In this document: positions 43,834 to 52,435 of the stretch, in pieces
How the letters are laid out: the number at the start of each line of letters is the position of its first letter
Numbering within the stretch: position 1 is the first letter of the stretch
Source: CAZUQP01 sp964622455
GTDB lineage: Bacteria; Pseudomonadota; Gammaproteobacteria; DSM-16500
Reading direction: 5' to 3'
Length of the DNA stretch: 64,000 nucleotides
NCBI GenBank assembly: GCA_964622455.1
Contig: CAZUQP010000022.1
Span: forward strand, 62,001 to 126,000
Notes under the pieces: model-generated
What the model was told of the DNA's origin: nothing
Seen by the model: only the letters and a program-made list of their open reading frames with translations
Databases searched by the model: none
Position numbers and translations under genes: made by a program

Positions 43834-45540
43834 ATGGATTATAAATTTACTAAAGACAAAAAAGGTAATCCGTATCTTGCTGTAAAGCTCACTGATTATG
43901 CGTTAATGATGAATCCTTTATTGAATAAAGGCATGGCTTTTAGTGCTGAAGAACGTGAAGAATTTAATTTGTGGGGCATATTGCCGCCAAAACAAACGAC
44001 ATTAGCCGTTCAGCGTAAGCGTTCTTATGAAACTTGTAAAAACAAATCGTCTGATATGGAAAAATATATTTATCTGCGGGATTTGCAAGATTCAAATGAA
44101 ACTTTATTTTATAGCTTATTAAGTGAATATATCGAAGAATTAATGCCGATTGTTTATACGCCCGTCGTAGGACTTGGGTGCCAGCGTTATAGTCATATTT
44201 ATCGTCGTCCGCGTGGTGTTTTTATTTCTTATCCAAACCGCAGCCATATAGATAGCATTTTAGCGAATCCTCGTTTTAATGAAGTCAAAGTCATTGTTGT
44301 GTCTGATGGTGAACGTATTTTAGGGTTGGGCGATCAAGGGGCAGGCGGTATGGGTATCCCCATTGGTAAATTAGCGTTATATAGCGCCTGTGCTGGTATT
44401 TATCCAGGATTTACGCTGCCCATTTTATTGGATGCAGGGACCAATAACCCTGATTTACAGGAAGATCCTTTGTATATAGGCTGGCAGCATGAAAGAATTC
44501 GAGGTAAAGAATACGATGATTTTGTAGAAGAATTTATAGAAGCTGTTATAAAAAGATTTCCGCATGTTTTATTGCAATGGGAAGATTTTGCCCAGCAAAA
44601 TGCAAATCCCTTGTTAGAGCGTTACCGTCATCGTTTATGTACGTTTAATGATGATATTCAAGGGACCGCTGCAGTTACTGCAGGAACATTATTTGCAGCG
44701 ATTCGAGTGACTGCTGAACGATTGAAAGATCAGCGGATTGTGGTGGTGGGCGGTGGTTCAGCCGGCTGCGGGGTGAGCGCTTTAATTAAGCAGGCTATGG
44801 TAGAAGATGGTTTAAGCGAGCAAGATGCGCGGTCCCGTTTTTACATTGTCGACCGCGATGGATTATTGTTGGATGATAATAAAACGTTGCAGTCATTTCA
44901 AAAACCGTTTGCACAATCAAGGCAGGCGATTGCTGAATGGCGATGCGATAAATCTAGGGGAATCCTTTTAGAAGATGTTATCAAAAATGTTCACCCCACA
45001 GTTTTGATCGGCGTATCAGGCCAAGGAGGAATATTTACTGAAAATGTGATTCGTGAAATGGCTTCGGTAGTTGCTCGACCGATTATTTTTCCTTTATCAA
45101 ATCCAACATCGCGCAGTGAAGCTACTCCCAGTGACTTAATGAAATGGACTAACGAACAGGCTATCATAGGTACGGGCAGTCCATTTGGTGAAATTCAAAA
45201 ACAGGGTCAATCTTTCCGTGTGGACCAAACCAATAATTGTTATATTTTCCCCGGAATGGGATTAGGCTTGGTGACAGCGAAAGTAAAAATGGTCACAGAT
45301 AATATGTTTATGGCAGCGGCCAAAGCATTGGCTGATTGCTCACCCAGCTGTTTAAATGCTAATGCTAATTTATTGCCGCCGTTATCAAATATTCGTGAAG
45401 TTTCATTAAAAGTGGCATTGGCCATTGCTAAAGAAGCATTTGCGACAGGGAATACATCTCTTGCACCGCCTGCAAATTTAGAAGATTATGTACGACAACA
45501 TATATGGCGGCCAGAATATTTGCCTTATAAAAAAGGATAG
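43834..45540 (+). CDS. maeA: NAD-dependent malic enzyme
   Basis: Oxidative decarboxylation of malate to pyruvate. The large form (568 residues) is evident from MPIVYTPVVGLGCQRYSHIYRRPRG, the malate-binding SDGERILGLGDQGAGGMGI, catalytic Lys in GKLALYSACAGI, metal ligands in QWEDFAQQNA and TFNDDIQGTAAVT, and the dinucleotide fold VVVGGGSAGCG. It is followed by a small gene for an exported protein, 10 bases downstream. Confidence 0.95.
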   Translation: MDYKFTKDKKGNPYLAVKLTDYALMMNPLLNKGMAFSAEEREEFNLWGILPPKQTTLAVQRKRSYETCKNKSSDMEKYIYLRDLQDSNETLFYSLLSEYIEELMPIVYTPVVGLGCQRYSHIYRRPRGVFISYPNRSHIDSILANPRFNEVKVIVVSDGERILGLGDQGAGGMGIPIGKLALYSACAGIYPGFTLPILLDAGTNNPDLQEDPLYIGWQHERIRGKEYDDFVEEFIEAVIKRFPHVLLQWEDFAQQNANPLLERYRHRLCTFNDDIQGTAAVTAGTLFAAIRVTAERLKDQRIVVVGGGSAGCGVSALIKQAMVEDGLSEQDARSRFYIVDRDGLLLDDNKTLQSFQKPFAQSRQAIAEWRCDKSRGILLEDVIKNVHPTVLIGVSGQGGIFTENVIREMASVVARPIIFPLSNPTSRSEATPSDLMKWTNEQAIIGTGSPFGEIQKQGQSFRVDQTNNCYIFPGMGLGLVTAKVKMVTDNMFMAAAKALADCSPSCLNANANLLPPLSNIREVSLKVALAIAKEAFATGNTSLAPPANLEDYVRQHIWRPEYLPYKKG

Positions 45541-45550
45541 GGAGAAATCT

Positions 45551-46252
45551 ATGCGAAAAATGTGTCTGATAGTGATCAGTTTATTTTGGTTGATGCCAGC
45601 GTTTGGCGATACTTTGCTTGAACCATTATTAAATACAGTGACGTTGCAGTTGAGTGCGGAGCAATGGGTTGCGTCTAAAACAGCATTAGTGACTATAGGG
45701 ATCAATGCATCCGTCAGCGATAATGATTTAGATAAAACCCAAAGTCATTTGTTGGATAAACTGAATCAATTAGCAGGCAAAGCAGAGTGGCATATTGTTT
45801 CATTTAACCGGAGTCTAGATCAATCAGGGCTTGAAAAGGTTCAAGCACAAGCGCAAGCAAGATTAACGGGAAATTTGCTTGCCGGATTACGTGATAAAGC
45901 AAAGTCTTTAAGTAAACCAGGCGAAACATTTAATTTAGATAATGTACAATTTATTCCAAGTGACGATGAAATTCGAGATGCGAATATGGCACTGCGTAAT
46001 ACTATTTATCAACAAGCTAAAGCAGAAGTAGATCAACTGAATAAATCCTATGCTGATCAAAAATATTATGTACATCAAATTAATTTCTTAGGGATGCTTT
46101 CACCGGGTCCAATCCAAAATACGTTATTTATGAAAGCTGCGATGCCAGTTGCTTCTAACGGTTTAGCAGTGGGCGGTAAGTTAAGAATTATCGCGACGGT
46201 TGTATTAGCAGCAGCACCGAATCCAGATGTTGTGAAAATGGTGCATAATTAA
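45551..46252 (+). CDS. Exported protein of unknown function
   Basis: From the ATG at 45551, with GGAG seven bases upstream, 233 residues begin with a clear signal peptide (MCLIVISLFWLMPAFG before DTLL). The mature part alternates strands and long helices (DDEIRDANMALRNTIYQQAKAEVDQL) and ends with hydrophobic strands. The layout faintly recalls SIMPL (DUF541) periplasmic proteins, but I cannot confirm that. It lies between maeA and the SMR pair with short gaps, so may be co-transcribed. Confidence 0.65.
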   Translation: MRKMCLIVISLFWLMPAFGDTLLEPLLNTVTLQLSAEQWVASKTALVTIGINASVSDNDLDKTQSHLLDKLNQLAGKAEWHIVSFNRSLDQSGLEKVQAQAQARLTGNLLAGLRDKAKSLSKPGETFNLDNVQFIPSDDEIRDANMALRNTIYQQAKAEVDQLNKSYADQKYYVHQINFLGMLSPGPIQNTLFMKAAMPVASNGLAVGGKLRIIATVVLAAAPNPDVVKMVHN

Positions 46253-46267
46253 AAAAATGGGAACTCA

Positions 46268-46585
46268 ATGCTATCCACAAGCCTTTATTTAATTTTAGCT
46301 ATTCTACTTGAAGTGGCAGGAACGACTTCCATGAAGTTTTCTGCGGGTTTCACAAAATTGGTTCCTTCTATTTTAATTTTTGTATTTTACTTAATTTCAT
46401 TTGTTTGTTTAACGATGGCGCTAAAACGGTTAGAAATCAGCGTTGCTTATGCAATTTGGGCAGGGCTTGGGACATCGTTGATCGCAGTCATTGGCATATT
46501 ATTTTTTCACGAGCCGATGACGTTCATCAAATTAGCTTCATTGGGTTTTATTATTGTGGGTGTGATGGGATTAAGATTAGGATGA
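46268..46585 (+). CDS. SMR-family transporter, first subunit
   Basis: A 105-residue protein with four membrane helices of the small multidrug resistance family. The essential proton and substrate-binding glutamate is present as Glu15 in LAILLEVAGTTSMKFS. Motifs of helix 3 (SVAYAIWAGLGTSLIAVIG) and the final GVMGL are typical. It overlaps a second SMR gene by four bases (ATGA), the arrangement of heterodimeric SMR pairs such as EbrAB or MdtIJ. Confidence 0.9.
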   Translation: MLSTSLYLILAILLEVAGTTSMKFSAGFTKLVPSILIFVFYLISFVCLTMALKRLEISVAYAIWAGLGTSLIAVIGILFFHEPMTFIKLASLGFIIVGVMGLRLG

Positions 46586-46920
46586 TGTCTTTCGCGACGG
46601 GTTGGTGGTATTTGATGGTTGCTATTCCTTTTGGGGTCCTGGGCACACTCTCCATGAAATTATCAAATGGTTTTTTACGTTGGAAATCGTCTCTATGCAT
46701 ATTAGTTTTTTATACAATTTCATTTGTGGCCTTGACCTTAGCGATCCAGAAAATTGATTTGAGTATTGTATACGCGCTTTGGTCTGGCATCGGCACTATT
46801 TTAGTGGCCATTTTGGGTGTATTTCTTTTAGGTGAATCTATTTCAATTAAAAAAATATTTTCTATCGGATTAATTGTTCTGGGTGTATTAGGAATTCATT
46901 TGGCTAATGCTTACCATTAA
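46582..46920 (+). CDS. SMR-family transporter, second subunit lacking the key Glu
   Basis: A 112-residue four-helix protein that aligns along its length with the preceding SMR subunit (LGTLSMKLSNGF, SIVYALWSGIGTILVAILGV, GVLGIHLAN). At the position of the essential helix-1 glutamate it has Gly18 (AIPFGVLGT against AILLEVAGT). The ATG at 46582 overlaps the stop of the first subunit. It is probably the second half of an unequal heterodimer, although decay after duplication is also possible. The 3' end overlaps the GDPD gene by 14 bases. Confidence 0.85.
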   Translation: MMSFATGWWYLMVAIPFGVLGTLSMKLSNGFLRWKSSLCILVFYTISFVALTLAIQKIDLSIVYALWSGIGTILVAILGVFLLGESISIKKIFSIGLIVLGVLGIHLANAYH

Positions 46921-47665
46921 AGAATTATCAAGCGCCCTTTCTCCTCTCATCGCGCATCGAGGGGCTAGCGCACTTGCACCTGAAAATACGTTGTCAGCTT
47001 TTCAAAAAGCAAAAGAAATGGGTGCAAAATGGGTAGAATTTGATGTGATGCTTGCTGCATGCGGCACACCTATAGTGATTCATGATGAAACATTAGAACG
47101 TACAACGAATGGCAGCGGGCGAGTAGATGATTATTCTTATCATGATTTACAAAAATTAGATGCGGGCAGTTGGTTTGATGCCCATTTTGCGGGTGAAAGA
47201 ATTCCGACATTAATAGAAGTGGTTGATTTATTAAATAAGCAGCAGCTTTTTGCAAATATTGAAATTAAACCAATAGCAGGTAAAGAAGAAGAAACCGTTG
47301 TAAAAGTGCTTGAGATAATTGAACAATGCTGGCAAAAAAATAAATTTCCTCCATTAATTTCAAGTTTTTCGCGTCCGGTTTTATATTCTGTCAGAAAACA
47401 TTCACAGACTGCTTTATTAGGATTTTTGCTGAATCAATGGTACAGTGACTGGGAAGCGGTGTGCGATGAATTACAGTGTTTGACAGTACATGTGAATCAA
47501 CGAATTTTGACATTAGAAAAATCTGAACTTATTAAAAAAACCGGCCGGTTATTGCTTTCTTATACAATTGATAATGAAAAGTCTGCGCGTCAATTATTTT
47601 CTTTGGGTGTAGATGCGATATTTAGTAATTGTCCAGATGCGATGCGAGTGTTTTTGAATAGGTAA
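46907..47665 (+). CDS. ugpQ: Glycerophosphodiester phosphodiesterase, cytoplasmic type
   Basis: Hydrolyses glycerophosphodiesters to glycerol-3-phosphate and an alcohol. The active-site residues are in IAHRGASALAPENTLSAF (His17, Arg18, Glu26), WVEFDVM and VIHDETLERTTNG, with the lysine in FANIEIKP. There is no signal peptide, which fits the UgpQ rather than the GlpQ type. It overlaps the SMR gene before it. Close by, on the opposite strand, is a phospholipase whose products could be its substrates; this link is inference. Confidence 0.92.
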   Translation: MLTIKELSSALSPLIAHRGASALAPENTLSAFQKAKEMGAKWVEFDVMLAACGTPIVIHDETLERTTNGSGRVDDYSYHDLQKLDAGSWFDAHFAGERIPTLIEVVDLLNKQQLFANIEIKPIAGKEEETVVKVLEIIEQCWQKNKFPPLISSFSRPVLYSVRKHSQTALLGFLLNQWYSDWEAVCDELQCLTVHVNQRILTLEKSELIKKTGRLLLSYTIDNEKSARQLFSLGVDAIFSNCPDAMRVFLNR

Positions 47666-47674
47666 ATATTTCCT

Positions 47675-49486
47675 TCAGTCGGTTGATTTTATTTTCTGTA
47701 ATTGTTTTAACGCTGTTTCATAACCAATATCAAGCAATTTTTTGGCTTGTTTAGTATTAGATTGCAGCATCCGAAATTTATTCAAATTTAAGTTAATGAG
47801 AATATTGGCTGCCAAACTATTTTGCGTTGCATTGGTTCTTGAGCCAATAAAAATGGCGCGTAAAAAAGTATCTACAAAACGTGGGAACACATAATGTTCT
47901 CGCGTGAATCCCAATTTTGCTAGGAGCGCTTGTCTGAAGGTTAAAATGGGGGGGAATTGATATTTATGCGGGTCAGCGGAAAAACTGTTTAATTCAACCG
48001 CAATAATTTTAGATTTATTCCCGAGTAAACTGCGCATCACATCGACGGGCAAATTGTTGAGTAATCCGCCATCCATATGTAATTCTTGATTGATTAGCAT
48101 GGGTGGAATTAATCCTGGAATGGATGAGCTCGCACGGGTTTTTTCCCATAACACACCATGACGATGGATGTCTTCGTTATTAGTCGCTAAGTTACAAGAT
48201 ATACAAAAATAAGGAAGCCATAAATCTTCGATTTTAATTTGATGAAAGGCATCCATTTGCGATTGGGTGAAATTTTTAGCATCGAATAGTGAGATTGCAG
48301 GCCAGGTGATATTTCGCCATGAAATGGAATGGCTCGATTCAAATGCAATTTTGCTAAATCGATCATAAGCATCATCATAAGATTCATGAATAGCATAACA
48401 TGCGCCAACAATGGCGCCCACACTGGTGCCGCCAATCATATCGATCGGAATTTTTTGTTCTCTAATGGCCCTTAATGCACCTAAATGCGCCCAGCCTCGT
48501 GTACCGCCTCCGCCTAGTACGATGCCAACTGCTTTTTCACGTATATATCGGAGTAAACGCAAATAATCTTTCGTAATATGAATACGTACATGATGATGCA
48601 TGACAAAAGATGCTTTTGATAGCCAAAGAGACGTATTGCGCGGCATAACAGCGCTTTCCGTATGTAGTAATACCATGACAGGATCTACTTTATGACGTCC
48701 TTTATGCTGCTCTAATTTTTCAAGAAGAATGGGGTCAATGGCAGGCACTGCATTGCTGTATGCGGTGATATAAAGACTGTCCATTTTTTTAAAAGCAATG
48801 TTTGCGAGTGGACTCGTAGATGATTTTAAAAAATAAATAATTTTATATAATTTTTTTTTGCCTTTCTCCCTAGATAAAATTTTTTCATTCAGCGCTGCAG
48901 TATCGATATAGGGTTGATTAAAATCAGCATGATAATCTGAAATAAATAAGATGCGTGGATATTTTTCTATAAAACCTGCTAATTTTTCAAAAAATTTTTC
49001 TAAGGAGATATCTTTATGAGCAGGTGCAATCACAATATGTTTATTGGTTTTTTCACTGACCAAAGATTGAATCAATTCCCGGGAGCGCATCATGATAGGA
49101 TGGATTGCGGCTAACATGACGGAAGGGTATTGATGGCATATTTCAAGGAAGTCATTGCTGGGTAAGCTATATAGGGTACAGGGTGTCAGCGCTTTTATGG
49201 TGAGCGCGCGCGGCTCATTGGTCAGTACCCCTGTTTCACCGACTGCTTCGCCTGCATCGATATGGCCCACAATTCGGGTGAGTCCTGTTGGCGTGATCAG
49301 GGAAGTCACTAATTTTCCTTTCGCTAGTAAAAATAATTGATCAGAAGGGTCGCCCTGAGAGAACAATATTTCATTCGGACTTAATTCAAGTTTAGTAAAC
49401 TTTGGCAATAATAGCAGGTGGGCAGGTTCATCTAGGGAAGCCAGAACCTTATTGGTTTTAATAGTGGCTAATAATTCATCTTCCAT
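47675..49486 (-). CDS. Patatin-like phospholipase with cNMP-binding domain (NTE type)
   Basis: A 603-residue protein. Residues about 15-135 form a cyclic-nucleotide-binding-like domain (NEILFSQGDPSDQLFLLAKGKL, AGEAVGETGVLTNEPRALTI). The C-terminal patatin domain has the oxyanion loop GGGGTRGWAHLGAL (from 325), the nucleophile Ser355 in GTSVGAIVG and Asp472 in DGGLLNNLP. This is the layout of neuropathy-target-esterase relatives, which deacylate phospholipids or lysophospholipids. There is no signal peptide. A host-directed role, as for VipD-like patatins of Legionella, cannot be excluded, but the NTE layout points to membrane lipid turnover. Confidence 0.9.
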   Translation of the reverse strand: MEDELLATIKTNKVLASLDEPAHLLLLPKFTKLELSPNEILFSQGDPSDQLFLLAKGKLVTSLITPTGLTRIVGHIDAGEAVGETGVLTNEPRALTIKALTPCTLYSLPSNDFLEICHQYPSVMLAAIHPIMMRSRELIQSLVSEKTNKHIVIAPAHKDISLEKFFEKLAGFIEKYPRILFISDYHADFNQPYIDTAALNEKILSREKGKKKLYKIIYFLKSSTSPLANIAFKKMDSLYITAYSNAVPAIDPILLEKLEQHKGRHKVDPVMVLLHTESAVMPRNTSLWLSKASFVMHHHVRIHITKDYLRLLRYIREKAVGIVLGGGGTRGWAHLGALRAIREQKIPIDMIGGTSVGAIVGACYAIHESYDDAYDRFSKIAFESSHSISWRNITWPAISLFDAKNFTQSQMDAFHQIKIEDLWLPYFCISCNLATNNEDIHRHGVLWEKTRASSSIPGLIPPMLINQELHMDGGLLNNLPVDVMRSLLGNKSKIIAVELNSFSADPHKYQFPPILTFRQALLAKLGFTREHYVFPRFVDTFLRAIFIGSRTNATQNSLAANILINLNLNKFRMLQSNTKQAKKLLDIGYETALKQLQKIKSTD

Positions 49487-49567
49487 GATGGCCCCTTAAA
49501 CTTTACTCCTGAGTCATTATGATACATGATATTATGAGATGTAATATAAAAAATAGGAAAATAACAT

Positions 49568-50173
49568 ATGACAGCCGGGCTTAATTGGATTGATTACGTT
49601 GTGTTAGGCATTTTTTTCTTTTCTATTTGGGCAGGATTTTTCCGTGGCGGCGTTAAAGAAGTTGTTTCCTTACTTTCGTGGATAGCCGCTTTTATTGTAG
49701 CTAGTTCATTTGCAAAACCGGTCTCTTCCTATTTTTCAGGTTCTGCAGCAGTGCAATCTATTACTTCAACTGCATCCGGTACATTTGGAAGTAGCGCATC
49801 AGCGCCTGTTTCTATGTTTGCAATTGGCTTAAGTTTTGCCGGGTTATTTTTTGGTACTGTTATTATCGGATCGCTCGTCGGTCATTTTGTTAACCGTGCA
49901 GTAGAAGGCGGCGGTGTGAGTATTGCTAATCGACTGCTAGGCGGTGTTTTTGGCTTAGGGCGCGGTTATTTGATTAACCTTGTCATTATTTTTATGGTGC
50001 AGTTAAGTCCTCTTGCTGAACAACCTTTTTGGGTACAATCTAAATTAGTGAACTCTTTCCAACCCGCGGTGCAGTGGCTTGGAAATATGGTGGAACCTGG
50101 CATTCAATCTTTAAAATCATCTGTTGGGCAAACATTGCAAAATTTAAATTCTACTTTTCAAAATCAATTTTAG
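49568..50173 (+). CDS. cvpA: CvpA family membrane protein
   Basis: CvpA proteins are inner-membrane proteins first linked to colicin V export. Four membrane segments fit the first 160 residues, with the family start LNWIDYVVLGIFFFSIWAGFFRGGVKEVVSLLSW and the later RLLGGVFGLGRGYLINLVIIFM. The protein has 201 residues, usual for the family. The common neighbour purF is not in the window; instead a TonB-like gene follows by 24 bases. Confidence 0.9.
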   Translation: MTAGLNWIDYVVLGIFFFSIWAGFFRGGVKEVVSLLSWIAAFIVASSFAKPVSSYFSGSAAVQSITSTASGTFGSSASAPVSMFAIGLSFAGLFFGTVIIGSLVGHFVNRAVEGGGVSIANRLLGGVFGLGRGYLINLVIIFMVQLSPLAEQPFWVQSKLVNSFQPAVQWLGNMVEPGIQSLKSSVGQTLQNLNSTFQNQF

Positions 50174-50197
50174 GTAATCCTTTTTAACAGGATAGCC

Positions 50198-50851
50198 ATG
50201 CAAAAAAACAATATAAAGAAATGGCTCTTTAATAGTTTTTGGCTATCGATTCTTTTACATCTTTTATTGTTATTCACTTTTTCAACGATTATTATTTTCC
50301 AGAGCGAAAAACAAAAAGAACCTCCCGCATATTACGTACCTGCCTATGTTTATTCAGGAGGAAGCGCATCTATTCCAAAACCCATCATGCAAAAAAAATC
50401 GGTGATGACGGCAAAAGAAAATGAAAAAGATATTTCATCATCAAGAACCGGTATTTTGCCAAAATCCCTATTAGCTGCTTCTTTTGAAACGGTGCAGCAA
50501 GATCAGCGTCAAGCAGCACTCCATGCGCTTAAGAATACAGAACCTGTTTATTTGATAGGGGATACCAGTCAAGAAGCAGATCCTTTAATTAAATTACTGG
50601 GTAAAGCACTTTCTGCTCATTTTGATTATCCTAGAATGGCGGGAGAGTTTGGTACGGGAGGTAAAGTGTTAGTGGGAATGACTTTGCATCCAGAAGGATA
50701 TTTTTCAGATGTGCAAATATTAAAATCAAGCAATAATCAAGATCTTGATGCTGCAGCACTTTATGCAGTGAATGCAGCACCCAAAGTCGTTGGAGCGAAT
50801 CGGTTTTTATCGCAGCCCAAACATTTTGTGGTGGGGTTTATTTTCAGATAA
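50198..50851 (+). CDS. TonB-like energy transducer
   Basis: A 217-residue protein with one N-terminal membrane anchor (about residues 12-36), a periplasmic linker and a C-terminal TonB-like domain (about 120-217): GGKVLVGMTLHPEGYFSDVQILKSSNNQDLDAAALYAVNAAP is the recognisable core. The proline-rich linker typical of TonB is weak here. ExbB/ExbD genes are not adjacent, so the partner motor and receptor are unknown; some such short proteins act in cell-envelope functions instead of iron uptake. Confidence 0.8.
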   Translation: MQKNNIKKWLFNSFWLSILLHLLLLFTFSTIIIFQSEKQKEPPAYYVPAYVYSGGSASIPKPIMQKKSVMTAKENEKDISSSRTGILPKSLLAASFETVQQDQRQAALHALKNTEPVYLIGDTSQEADPLIKLLGKALSAHFDYPRMAGEFGTGGKVLVGMTLHPEGYFSDVQILKSSNNQDLDAAALYAVNAAPKVVGANRFLSQPKHFVVGFIFR

Positions 50852-50896
50852 CATTACGTACTGCACCCTTAACTTCCCTATGTATTGCGCACCGAT

Positions 50897-51003
50897 CTCC
50901 CTACGTGCCGCGCTTTATGCGCGGTACCCAGAAAATAAAACTAGATGCCGTGAAACAAGCTTGCCCCGTTGTGCTGTTAAACGGGGTCGCGGCACGTAGG
51001 GGG
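50897..51003. repeat. Nested palindromic element with 14-bp inverted ends
   Basis: CCCTACGTGCCGCG (50899-50912) is repeated in exact inverted form at 50988-51001. Inside lie two further hairpins: CCGCGC/GCGCGG (50908-50924) and CCCCGTT/AACGGGG (50964-50986). It is GC-rich compared with its surroundings and occupies the 211-base gap between the TonB-like gene and the converging phosphodiesterase gene. It looks like a mobile or amplified palindromic element; only one copy is in the window. Confidence 0.75.
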
Positions 51004-51062
51004 CTTTGGTGTGAATACATGTCGTGCATGTAGTAAGTAGTCTTGATGGAGAGATAGCGACA

Positions 51063-52298
51063 TCAAGGATTATTCTTATTATGTTTGTTCGCAGCTTGTT
51101 TGTTAGTTTTTTCTTTAGGAGATTGTAATCCAAATATTCCAAATACGGCAAAATGGTCAGTTGAATTCTGGAAATCACCGATAATTTCTGTTCGAAAAGA
51201 GCAGTTAGCACCTTGTTCCGCATTGTAAGCTAGGCAATCGATTACTTTACCGGTTGCTTCGTGTCCTTGAATGATAGAACGTTCTGGTATTGCGACAGAT
51301 TTTTTTAACACTTCAGAAGCGATAGATGTGCCAATAAATAAATTTTTATCTTTGGCTTTTTTTAATAGATCTGGATTAATTTGTTTTTTTGCACCTTTTT
51401 GCTGTGGAATGGCTTCTTTAACTTCTAGAAAATTGTCTGGCGTTGGACATTTAAATCGATGAAACAAATGATATTGTCCTGGATATTTAATGTCTCTTTC
51501 CTTAAATCCATTATTTGACATTCCAGTGCTGGTCGAGGATTGTCTGCGCGGGTCTTGTATGCCAACATTAACATCGCCTGTGACAAATTCAACAATGCGT
51601 TGTAATGTGAGTCCCTGGATTTTTTTAGTCGATATTTTTTTATGTTCTTCACTGAGATCACAGATCATTTGCATCTGTTCTCCGCGGCGTTTAGAGGTTG
51701 TACCACCATAGGATTTTGACCATTTTGGAAAAAGGGCTCCACCAGCATGTAAATGCGTGTTATATACTGTAACAAATTGTTTATCATTAATATTGAGATC
51801 CACCCACTGCACTCCTTTGTTTGCGAGGGATTCTTCTCCTAGCATATTATTTTTAAAAGGTACAAAACCCGAATCAATAATAGGAAACGTGCTAAAAATG
51901 CTTAATCCACTACCTACGTTGATTCTTCCTGTGCCCGGATTGATCATTTGATGTGGATAATAAAGTGTTAAATGGGTACGTAAAATATCTATGGCTTTCT
52001 GGTCGAATGATTCTTGTAGACAGATAATCAAAGGCGGTATCTTATCTTCCTTGGATTCACTCGCTAAGTATTTTTTGTTCCATTGAACGATTTCATCAGC
52101 AATTTCCTGTGCACGCCTATGATTGGGTCTTAAGGTATGTTTATTTATCTGACGACCAAAGATGGTAGGTAAACAAGCAATATTCAATGAAAGAATACGG
52201 AGTTCAAATGACGCTGTTTCCGGTTGTAATTTTGTCTCAGTATTGTCTGATGCAGAATTTTTTTCTTCTACCTGCTTAGACGGAGATTTCGATAGCAT
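51063..52298 (-). CDS. Endonuclease/exonuclease/phosphatase-fold phosphodiesterase
   Basis: From the ATG at 52298 the protein has 411 residues. EEP-fold motifs are in order: Asn39 in LSLNIACLP, Glu96 in CLQESFD, His182 in TVYNTHLHAGG, Asp242 in TGDVNVG and the terminal STDHFAVFGIFG. The set resembles neutral sphingomyelinase and related phosphoesterases more than DNA-repair enzymes. There is no signal peptide. The frame is open up to a TTG at 52400, but a predicted promoter at 52333-52360 lies inside that extension, which favours the later start. A lysine/asparagine-rich tail follows the domain. Substrate unknown; a host-lipid target is only a possibility. Confidence 0.75.
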   Translation of the reverse strand: MLSKSPSKQVEEKNSASDNTETKLQPETASFELRILSLNIACLPTIFGRQINKHTLRPNHRRAQEIADEIVQWNKKYLASESKEDKIPPLIICLQESFDQKAIDILRTHLTLYYPHQMINPGTGRINVGSGLSIFSTFPIIDSGFVPFKNNMLGEESLANKGVQWVDLNINDKQFVTVYNTHLHAGGALFPKWSKSYGGTTSKRRGEQMQMICDLSEEHKKISTKKIQGLTLQRIVEFVTGDVNVGIQDPRRQSSTSTGMSNNGFKERDIKYPGQYHLFHRFKCPTPDNFLEVKEAIPQQKGAKKQINPDLLKKAKDKNLFIGTSIASEVLKKSVAIPERSIIQGHEATGKVIDCLAYNAEQGANCSFRTEIIGDFQNSTDHFAVFGIFGLQSPKEKTNKQAANKHNKNNP

Positions 52299-52332
52299 AA
52301 GACGATGCTCAATTGAAGAATAATAGAATAAA

Positions 52333-52360
52333 ATGATATCAGAAATGCAATATTTATCAA
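52333..52360 (-). promoter_or_regulatory. Promoter for the EEP-fold gene
   Basis: On the minus strand TTGATA (52360-52355) and TATCAT (52338-52333) are 16 bases apart, each one base off consensus. They lie about 35 bases before the ATG at 52298 and downstream of the prp terminator, which supports independent expression. Confidence 0.5.
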
Positions 52361-52403
52361 CAAAACTCCAAGCTGCGGTCAGTATAGATTCAATTGTCAA
52401 AGT

Positions 52404-52435
52404 ATAAAAAACAGCTCGTTATTTAACAAGCTGTT
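52404..52435 (-). terminator. Intrinsic terminator of the prp operon
   Basis: Read on the minus strand, AACAGCTTGTT pairs with AACGAGCTGTT over the loop AAAT, with one G-T pair, and is followed by a run of T. The stem overlaps the last codons and stop of prpD. Confidence 0.85.

Noticed and set aside
50852..51062. A small gene in the palindrome-containing gap
   Set aside because: The open frame at 50772-50999 starts inside the TonB-like gene in another frame and is made mostly of the palindrome.
52299..52400. N-terminal 34-residue extension of the EEP-fold protein from TTG 52400
   Set aside because: A promoter is predicted inside it, the codons lack an SD and the extension is not part of the EEP fold; kept only as an alternative.
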